DNA of 64,000 nucleotides from Dioszegia crocea (Eukaryota; Basidiomycota; Tremellomycetes; Tremellales; Bulleribasidiaceae), in NCBI GenBank assembly GCA_001600615.1, contig BCKK01000002.1, positions 2,014,809 through 2,078,808 of the forward strand. Reading direction: 5' to 3'. The translations under genes were made by a program, and so were the position numbers. Below are positions 55,589 to 64,000 of the stretch, piece after piece; within the stretch, counting starts at the first letter, position 1, and every line of letters begins with the position of its first letter. The notes under the pieces were generated by a model. That model saw only the letters and a program-made list of their open reading frames with translations. It was not told where the DNA came from and searched no databases.

Positions 55589-58473
55589 ATGTCGGATTCA
55601 GACTCTGCCCCATCCTTCATATCTCGCATCACCTCGACCGTTTCCTCCCTCGCTTCAACGGTAAAACCAGCCGAAAATGAGCTCGCTAGATGGAGGCGGA
55701 CTTTTGACCGGTTCGCAGAGGAAGCAGACGATGGCAAGAAGTGAGTTGACACAATGTAAATGGAGAGGAGGATGAGCGGTGTTATATGAAGGATCGAACG
55801 CAGCGCCCGGTTCTCAATATCGGATGTAGCGCACAGCTCGAATTGCAACCGAGATTGAGCTAATTCGCTGTAGATACCTGTCCTCCTCTGCCTTCATAGA
55901 TGCCATCGCGCCTACTGAGGATGGGTTCTCAAGAATCCACAAGGAGCAGTACAATCTCTGTGGGTTATAGGCCGGTCATCGAGGTCCAAGCTGACCACGG
56001 CAGTATTCCGGGTCGCGGACATAACAAGACGCGGTATCTTATCTTGGGAGGATTTTGTTGTATTTGAGACTTGTAAGTCCATCACGGTGTATCTCTGTAT
56101 CTGTACTGATGTGCTCAGTATTGAAGCGGGTATGTCAGCGTTGATTTGGTGAGATCTTACTAACGTTTAACAGCCGGACGCGGACTATCAACTTGCATTT
56201 CAGGTCTTTGACAAGTATGTCCGGCTCCTGCGGTCGGTACCATTTCCTGTAAGCTGACAGGTTAGCGACGCATCTGGCTCTATAGATTTCGACGAGTTCA
56301 AAGCTGTGCTCTCTGCCAATATTGCTGCTTCGGGGATACGTGAGTCGACCCAAGTAAGGAGCTAATGACAGCGTTCGACTTTGATGTACCATGGATGAAG
56401 CTATACGTCGGACAAAAGGGGGGCCAGCATGTTCTTGGATGTGAGCTTAGACAAACTGGACCTCGTTCAAGAAATGAGCTGACCTTCAAGATCATGAGTT
56501 CACCCAACTCATCAAGGGGTATCAGGGGGAGCGCCTTCGACAGGCTTTCCACTACTTCGATTCGGATTCAGATGGGTACATCAGTCCTGGGGAATTCCAG
56601 CAGATCATCATCGTAAGTCAGCTCTAGCGGAATCTTGAAAAGAGCCTGACCCCGTCTAGGAAATCGCCGGCCACAAGCTGTCGAACTCCATCCTTGAGCG
56701 CCTTCCAACTCTATGCACCATGAACCCCGGACGCAAAATCTCTTACTCCGAAGTCATCGCCTTCCACAACATCATCCGCGAGATGGATGCTGTAGAACGA
56801 ATCATCCAGCATGCTGTCCGGAAGAGTCGAGATGGCAAGATTGACTTGAGCGATTTCTTGAATGAGGCAGCTGGAAGTATGCGATATGGGATGTTTACGC
56901 CAATGGAGGTGAGTGTGATCCAAAGCTCTGCCTAGTAAAGCCAGCAGAAGCCGAGCTGATTCTAGGCAAACATCATCTGGCACTTTGCAAGCCGCGGCGG
57001 TCTGGGGTCTAATCAGCGCTTAGGCCTGGCTGACTTCCAAGCTCTACTTGATGCCAAGGTACGTCTTCCCGATTTGTAGCGCTGACATCCAGTGGCAACC
57101 CCCAGACTCATCATACGCTTCCCCCACAGCCTCTTCCTCCACCTTCATCTCTGACTTCCTCCAATCCACCTACAACTTTGTGCAAGGTGGTATCGCCGGA
57201 GGTATCGGTGCCTTCGCCGTCTACCCCATTGATCTCGTCAAGACTCGACTACAAAATCAACGGTCCACTGTCGTGGGAGAGGTCATGTACCGAAACGCGG
57301 CAGATTGTGTGCGAAAGGTGTATGCAAACGAAGGAGGTGTGCGCGGTTTCTACCGGGGCGTCTGGCCTCAATTGCTCGGTGTGGCGCCAGAAAAGGCCAT
57401 CAAGTTGACAGTCAACGATTTGGTCCGGAAAAAGAGGACAGATCCAGAGACGGGAAGGATCACCCTAGGAAGTGAATTGATAGCGGGTGGAACTGCTGGA
57501 GCTTGTCAAGTCGTAAGTTTGTCATGCAGCTCGGGCTGACCTCAAGGTGGTTACGAATCCCCTGGAGATTGTCAAAATCCGATTGCAGATGGCTGGAGAG
57601 ATTGCCCGATCGTCAGGAGGAGCCGCACCTCCTCGTGGGGCAGTACACATCATCAAGTCGCTGGGGCTTATCGGACTATACAAAGTGAGTATGGGCTAGC
57701 TCATGGTCAGACGCGGCCGCTGATTTGACAGGGTGCCACCGCCTGCCTCTCTCGAGATGCCCCATTTTCCATGATCTACTTTACGTCGTACGCCAGATTG
57801 AAGAAGGACGTATTCCATGAAGGGCGAAGGGGGAAGGTCTTGAGCACTGGAGAACTGCTCCTTGCCGCTGGTATCGCTGGAATGCCATCAGCTTACATGA
57901 CAACTCCATTTGGTAAGCTCTCCATCGCGAAACGGCTAACATCCCAGACGTCGTCAAGACCCGATTGCAAAGTCAAGCCAGGAAGGGCGAGACCGTCTAC
58001 AAGGGTGTTATCGACGGTCTACGGAAGATTTCCCAAGAGGAGGGACCAAAAGGTGAGTCTTTTCCATCGAAGTGCCTGCCAAGCTGACTATCCAAGCTTT
58101 GTTCAAGGGCGGTATAGCTCGAGTCGTGCGCTCTTCTCCCCAATTCGCCGTCACGCTGACTAGTGAGTCCGAAACAAAGTAAGGCTGACGGTGTAGTGTA
58201 CGAACTGCTGCATAAGGTGGCACCTTACCCTTGGGCGGTGGAGAAACAGGAACAGACGAGACCCACTCGGCGTACCGAGGACATCGTAAGTTGCAAGACG
58301 GCCAGTCTCCACATTTGAAGTGCGCTCATTCGTAGTCCCGCATCCGAGCTCGTAATGGTCTCCGCATACTTCTCGACTGCTCTTCATCCTTCGGTATGGT
58401 TGCCTCGAGCTCGGCTTCCAAAGGTATAAAGGCACTACCGCCGATGTTGAAGCCCTCTAAAGAGTTCCACTAG
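55589..58473 (+). CDS. AGC1: Mitochondrial aspartate/glutamate carrier with EF-hands
   Basis: An Aralar/citrin-type SLC25 carrier of about 700 residues in about 15 exons. It exchanges aspartate for glutamate across the inner mitochondrial membrane in the malate-aspartate shuttle. The N-terminal half holds calcium-binding-like EF-hands: [18 protein letters not shown] (near-canonical), [17 protein letters not shown] (canonical) and [15 protein letters not shown] (degenerate). The C-terminal half has three Solcar repeats: [52 protein letters not shown] and [27 protein letters not shown] (P-x-D/E-x-x-K/R motifs). The tail ends KPSKEFH. Yeast Agc1 lacks the EF-hands, so this fungal form is closer to the animal layout. 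Confidence 0.92.
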
Positions 58474-58837
58474 CCCCTTGAGGCGCGGAGGCAGACATGG
58501 GAATGTAGACAATGTAGTTCCGCATGTGGACAAATTTCATAGCACCAGGATTGGCCATGGCACTCATCTATGCGGTGACCATCGCAGTCGAGAGACCTCG
58601 GCCTGGCGTCAAGTTCTGAGCTCGACCATGCAGCCCATGGATCGCTGTGTGCAAATTAATGCAGCATGCCAACGGTTCAAACGTTCAGATCTCAGATCTC
58701 GACTGGGTCTGTAGGGATCGCCGAAGATGCCGGCATTTAGCTCCATTGCGATTTTCATGTGTGTGCCCTGGGCCTGGACCTCAGGCCTCAGGCCTCAGCG
58801 CCAACTATCCTCCCCCCTTCATCAGTACACCAGTATC
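58474..58837. other. Intergenic region between AGC1 and the hybrid kinase
   Basis: A 364-bp gap with the kinase promoter. A short CTCAGGC direct repeat with palindromic AGGCCT cores sits at about 58779-58797. No gene. Confidence 0.4.
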
Positions 58838-61800
58838 ATGACCGCCCATGAGATCTACACCGCTCATGGGCTCACTGAAGTCGAGCTCGACTTTGAGCAC
58901 CCGCTCACTCCGTGGACGACAGGCTCGGCGTATCTGAGCTCGCAGCAGCACCTTCCTCTCCTCGGAACTCCGAATGATCGCGTGAGATTTGCCTGGTGCA
59001 GCAAGGCAAACAGCTTTGACCGCTTCCGCCGTCGCGCTCAGCTCATCGCACTCGACACTCTACCGCCGAGCCCGGGTCCATCTTCCGCGACTTGCCCCAA
59101 GTTTACACCTGTAAATGAAGTGGTCGCATGGTGGGAGGACAGCAGCGGATGCTGGCTTCTGACCAGGGGAAATGAGGAAACCAGTGAGGTCAGGGAAACA
59201 TTTGAGCGTATGAGGGAGTCGGACGTTGTGGAATGGCACCGAGCCTGTTACGCTTTGGTGTCAATGGTGGAGACCTTGATCGTGAGTGACAGCCCTGCTG
59301 CTCTGCTGATTATAGGCTTTACAGAACCGAGGTCTATCTCTTCTCGCCTGCAAAGCAGAAAACTTTGCTTTCGCTTCACAAACATCGTACATCGCCGAGT
59401 TCGACGACATTGCCTGCCTTCCCTCCTTTTCCTTGTCATCTCTGCTCGGCGGCAGTCCCCTCGCTCGATCTTCCCTGTTTAACCACGACCCAAGCGACTT
59501 TACACCCCTTGATGACACCTTCGTCCGGCGAAATCTCCGTTATCTCTCCCCCATCGCGGCGTCATCCCGCCAAGTGACCAAGCAAAGCGACATCTTCTCC
59601 TTCGGCATAATAGCATACGAAATGATCACCGGTTGTCCACCAGACGGGAAGGCGGATGTCGATTCGCCCTCAGACGTGGACATATTGGTAGATGTTCACA
59701 AGCACATCACCGCCGACATACTCCCCGTTTCCGACTATTTTCAGCGACAAGCAGACTACGCTGTCACGCCGTCCAGACCACCCCCCCAGGCCCTCTCAGA
59801 CATCATTATGAAGTGCTTGGCGAAGGATGCAGACGATCGGTACGGATCGTTAGCATCCCTACGATACGATCTCAGGCGTCTGGGACAGATCTGCCAAGCC
59901 CGAGGCAATCTCGATCGGTTCGTTGTTGGCGATGCGGATAGGCAGGCTCGTTTCCAGCTGCCATCCCGCCCTGTGTATCGAGAAAGCGAGATTCGCACGC
60001 TTGACGCGACGTGGAAGTCAGTCAATTCTGTGTCGGGTGCATCTCCTCAGTACTACGAGACGGGCTCTGTGAGGCTTGTCAACGTATGGGGACTGAGCGG
60101 CAGCGGGAAGACGCGGCTGGTGCAGTCATGGGCCAGGGAATTGGAGAAGAACAGAAAAGGTTGTTTGGTGGGAGAGTGCAAGATGGACGAATTTTCGCAG
60201 CGGCCGATATCGTCCTTCTTACAGATTTTCCAAAATCTGCTCGATAGGACTTTGGCAGATCCAGAGGAGGACCCGAAGCTGTGGATCAAAAAGATTCGAG
60301 AAGCGCTGGGCCAGCAATTCTCCGTCTTTCACGCTACACTACCCACCGAATACCGCCGGCTTCTTCTTATGGGCTTGACNCCCCCCGCGGTCGAGCCTAT
60401 CGATTGGGCCAATTTTCTTCCCGCCTTTAAGGCCTGGAGCGCCCGACTCTTGCAGGTCTTCGCAAATATGAGTCGGCCGCTCATTATCCTCGTCGACGAC
60501 GTCCAATGGATGCGGCCGGACGAAATTGACATATGGCGTTCGTTGACGGAAGGTGCCCATCCTCTCAACCACATCCTGGTCGTCAGCATGTTCCGAGTCC
60601 AGACCCCAGATCCCCCTCCCGTGTCGTCCTTGCTCTCTTCGGCGGGCGAGAGTATGTACATCGCTCGCTTGCCGGAAGCAGGGGTTTCGGCATACATCGA
60701 AGCTTGTTTCTGCAGCCCGATGAGCGGTGCCGCGCAGCTATTGCAATTCCTTTACGCTGAAACAGCGGGGAGTCCGCTGTATCTGAGATCGTTGGTGGAC
60801 CATTTAGTGAGTTTCTAAGATGACAACCTGCTGAGCCCAGGTCAAAGAACAGGTCATCTACTTCGATTTCGACCTCCTCGGCTGGAAATTTGACTCTGTC
60901 GCTGTCCAATCACATCTATCCGAAGCTGGAGTGGACGCCTATCTCCATCGCATCCAATCTACCCTCCCTCGGGAGACGGCAGATTTCTTGCGACTGTTAT
61001 CGTGCTTGCCGGTCTCCGGAAGTCGCTTGGACTTCTTGGCTTCGTATGTCGACACGTCTCAGTCTCATGTCGAGGCAATGGTCTCGCAGGGCGAAGCGAT
61101 TGGAGCCTTGATGACTGTCGGCTCCCGCGTGCGATTCACGCACGATAGACAGAGAGTATGTGACCTCTTTGAAGGCGCTAATTTCAGTCTACCTCTTACA
61201 ACTCGATCGCGCCGGACCAGGCTGGCGCTCAACATCTCGCCTTGGCTAATTTCCTACGGCATCCATCATACGTTGATGATCACATCTTCGAAGCTGCCGA
61301 TCACGTTCTCGCCGCTCGCTCGCTGGACACTGTTATACCAGACCTTCCAGCAATGGTCACTCTTTTGCTCAATGCGGCTTCCAGGTCCGCCTTTAGTGCT
61401 AGTTTCTCCGCTGCGAAAGTCTACCTCGACGCTGTTGGATGTGAGTCTTGGAAATGGCCAAGCTGATGCCAGCTATTATGGAGGAATCCGGCGGCCTGAA
61501 GAGTTGGTTTCAATCACAGCGCGAAACATGCTTTAGACATGCCGAATTGTTGTCTTTGATCTGCGGGGTGCTCTTCCTGTTCGATGATGCTTTTTCTCAA
61601 GTAGGTCCAAAAGGTGGCATGACCTCATCTCAGCTCGACCGACTGATTAGCCTGTGCGAGACCGATCTGGAGCGTATCAAGATCCAGCTTTTGCGCATGC
61701 GCCAGCTTATTGCTGCCTCTCGCTCACCCGAAGCAATGTCGCTTTGTTGGGCCAGTCTCGCCGAATTTGGTTTCGATCCTGTCGACCCCACCGCGCATCG

Positions 61801-64000
61801 GATCAAATGTCCAGAAACCGTCATGGAGGTTCACAATCTAGTGGTTCCCGACGATATTCAACCAGACGATCCTCCCGATGAGGACATATCAGCTGTGGTC
61901 ATGTCGATGCTAGGTGAGTTTTTTGAGAGACATTGCTGATCGTTTCAGCTCATGCAGGGTGAGCAGCTTGTGAGATGTGAACTGATGTCAGACCTTCCAT
62001 CTTCGTATCAGAAGTCAAGCGTCGTACGGCAGCGTTTGCTCTCGGCGCCTCCTTGGCTATCAGTAAAGGCCTTCGGCATCCCGCCTCAGCTTATCTCATG
62101 TCCGTGTATGCTTTGACGGCGCCGAATATAGACGTTAAAGCGCCGTGCTCGAGGCTGGCCCAAACGTTGGCCCAAATGCGACCGACATCGTGGCTCACAA
62201 GCAACACACTCGTGGTTACATCAGCCATGGCGCATGTGAGTGATTTTGTTAGTGACGTAGCTGAATGTAGCATTGGAGACCTCTCGAAGAGACCCAAGAT
62301 GAATCCACTCTCGCATTTGACTTATCATCAGCCTTGGGCAATTTCGAACTCGCCGCATATGTCTTTGCGCTTGACCTTGCCGCAAGGCGATTCTCCAAGC
62401 GAAAGCAGGATGTACAGTTGGCCATCACGCGATACCAGACCATGAGAGAGCACCTTTCGCCAGCGAGTCGAATACTCGTACATGCTCGTACGTTTTCCCT
62501 CAAATTCAGGCTGACGTCGTAGCGCTTCAGTATAGTATCAAGCTACTGGAACCCTTCACAGACTCGCCGTGGGAGCTACCCGGACGAATTCTTCTCGCTT
62601 CAGAGGTCGAGAATATCGACCACCTCTCTCTGCACCAAGCAATATGTGCGACACTGTCGCTGCGACTTGCGATCCTGTTCGACGCACCTCTCTCCATCCA
62701 GCAGACCATCGTCGATAATACCTGGCATCTGTATCCGGCAGCTCTGGGTACTGTCTACGGCGCCGAATGGGCATTCCTGATCGCTATCGTTCTATTGCGC
62801 AACGGAAAGGATGACAGTCGATTGGGGGTCTGCCTAAAGGATGTGGAGAGCACGGCGCAAAGATGTAAGCCTTAGCTAGGACAAGCTGACGATAGCGTAT
62901 AGCTTTGCCCTTCGATCTGAATTCCTGGATCGCCTACAATCCTTTGGCACGTTTTCCCTCGACGTGCTGGAGTTAGCAGATTCGTTCATCTCGATACTAG
63001 AGCTCGAAGGGGAATATACGCTTGCCGCTATGGTGAACTTATTTCTCGCTGGCTCTATCGCAGCTTCACCCTACAGCGAGAAGTTGGGCTCAGGGTATAT
63101 TTTGGCAGCTTTCGAAGCTTTCAAGAATGCCGAAATGCCCTCTGTATGTCACTCGATGAAGGTCAAGTACCGCTTCTGCCCTTCGCCGCCGGACACCCTG
63201 CCCTACCTGGAGCTTGGCGCAGCGCCACCGACATTCCAGCGATCGGCTACTGCGGCCAGTCAAGATACGTCGAACTCGACGACGACGAGTGCTAAAGCCA
63301 AGGACAACAAAGGCGATCCTTTAGATGCGTTGACGTGAGTACGATATGTGACAGGACTGACATGTGTAGTCTAATGCGATCTTCCCTCGTGTTGGCTTCG
63401 GAGCAAGACCCCGAGGTGTTACTGTGCACTCTGCTCCGAATCTCTTGCCAATTCGCCCGTGCGGACTACGCCGCTATCGCTTTGTGCAGCGATGGTGACC
63501 ACTCACAGCTCAGATTGCGAGCGGCCGGACGAGCTGGGCGGATCCTTTCGCACGATTTGCACATCAACGATATTCAGGATCAGTATATATGCCCAGCGGT
63601 ATACATGTTACACGTTTCGAGGAGCGGAAGAGTGAGTCCGTCACATGGCTCAACTGATGACAGACACTTCACCGTGTTGATGAGGGCCGAATTCGTCTCG
63701 ATCCCTTCTATGAAGGGAAACCACCAAAGAGTCTACTCTGCCTACCAATCTCCAACCGTGGTGTACAAGTCGGCGTCATCCTGCTTTCCTCATCGTCGAC
63801 AACTTCTGCTCAGCTCGAGTCAGGGAACGCCAGGGAGGTCATTTCGGCGTTGGCGACTTTGGCGATCTCCACTACTCTCAACCACTCCTTCACCCAAAGG
63901 CTTCAGGAAGAGGTAGACCAACGTACCCAAGCACTCAACACTGCGTTACAAGCTAAAACCGCTTTCTTGTCTCAGACATCACATGACCTTAGAACACCCC
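58838..64000 (+). CDS. Hybrid sensor histidine kinase with N-terminal kinase-like and AAA-type ATPase domains, 3' cut
   Basis: A very large sensor kinase of the eukaryotic/cyanobacterial type with Ser/Thr-kinase-like, ATPase, GAF and histidine kinase domains (Mak1/Mak2-like in yeasts). Residues 1 to about 350 hold a degenerate protein kinase: the C-lobe SDIFSFGIIAYEMITGCPP and IIMKCLAKDADDRY are present, but no catalytic HRD or DFG is visible. A P-loop follows, NVWGLSGSGKTRLVQSW, with Walker B as IILVDDVQWM. Then comes a long helical region (FTHDRQR joined to STSYNSIAPDQAGAQHLALANFL). A GAF-like segment is LASEQDPEVLLCTLLRISCQFARADYAAIAL. The last codons are the H-box FLSQTSHDLRTP with His at 63982-63984. 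HATPase and REC parts lie beyond the window. Base 60380 is N. Confidence 0.87.

Noticed and set aside
55405..55848. 147-codon minus-strand frame overlapping the first exon of the EF-hand carrier
   Set aside because: Antisense to a well-supported exon. Its hydrophobic patch is the reverse of the carrier's intron and not a convincing membrane protein.

Overview
The window reads as nuclear DNA of a basidiomycete yeast-like fungus, most probably Tremellomycetes (a relative of Cryptococcus, Kwoniella or Saitozyma). This is inferred from style and gene content, not from a database search. Genes are tightly packed. Almost every one is broken by many short introns (about 35-75 nt, GT...CTGAC/CTGAT...AG, with the branch point 5-15 nt before the acceptor). 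Intergenic gaps are 13-950 bp. Gene models were spliced by eye from reading frame, splice consensus and family conservation. Coordinates run from start codon to stop codon and include introns.

Layout, left to right. 1-5 kb: 5' part of an Rbg1/DRG1 GTPase (-), Sts1/Cut8 proteasome tether (+), DUF2264 protein (+). 4.6-9.4 kb: MFS sugar transporter, a retinal-binding microbial opsin and an NmrA-like oxidoreductase (all -). 10-14.2 kb: Rab18-like GTPase and a small RGG-rich protein (-), then an Aurora kinase (+). 14.3-18.7 kb: zinc alcohol dehydrogenase (-), then a stand-alone ABC ATPase (+) and a UPF0014/FetB-STAR2-type permease (-) whose stop codons are 13 bp apart, then an SGNH hydrolase (-). 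19-26.8 kb: Pol12, AlkB homologue 1 and TCTP (-), Pet127 (+). 27-34 kb: Zn2Cys6 transcription factor (+), Tvp38 (+), CRAL-TRIO protein (-). 34-42.4 kb: an unrecognised protein (+), Ypd1-type phosphotransfer protein (-), COG4 (+), an LCHN/DENN-type protein (-). 42.7-49.3 kb: proteasome ATPase Rpt5 (-), an unrecognised protein (+), HSP90 (+). 50-55.1 kb: two tandem Dal5-type MFS transporters (+). 55.6-58.5 kb: mitochondrial aspartate/glutamate carrier with EF-hands (+). 58.8 kb to the end: a large hybrid sensor histidine kinase (+), cut by the window just after its H-box.

Most genes are single-copy housekeeping functions: proteostasis (Sts1, Rpt5, HSP90, TCTP), membrane traffic (Rab18-like, Tvp38, COG4, DENN), replication and repair (Pol12, AlkB1) and mitochondria (Pet127, AGC1). 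The accessory-looking content is the opsin, the ABC ATPase/permease pair, the tandem transporters and the sensor kinase. The kinase and the Ypd1-like protein could belong to one His-Asp phosphorelay. The most unusual items are the probable FetAB/STAR1-STAR2-like transporter pair, an opsin with a Glu proton-donor site, an HSP90 start codon split by an intron, a GC-AG intron in the Aurora kinase, 12-nt terminal coding exons in RPT5 and TCTP, and a helically spaced CATATCCG triplet upstream of the first Dal5-type transporter. No tRNA, rRNA, transposon or CRISPR array was found.
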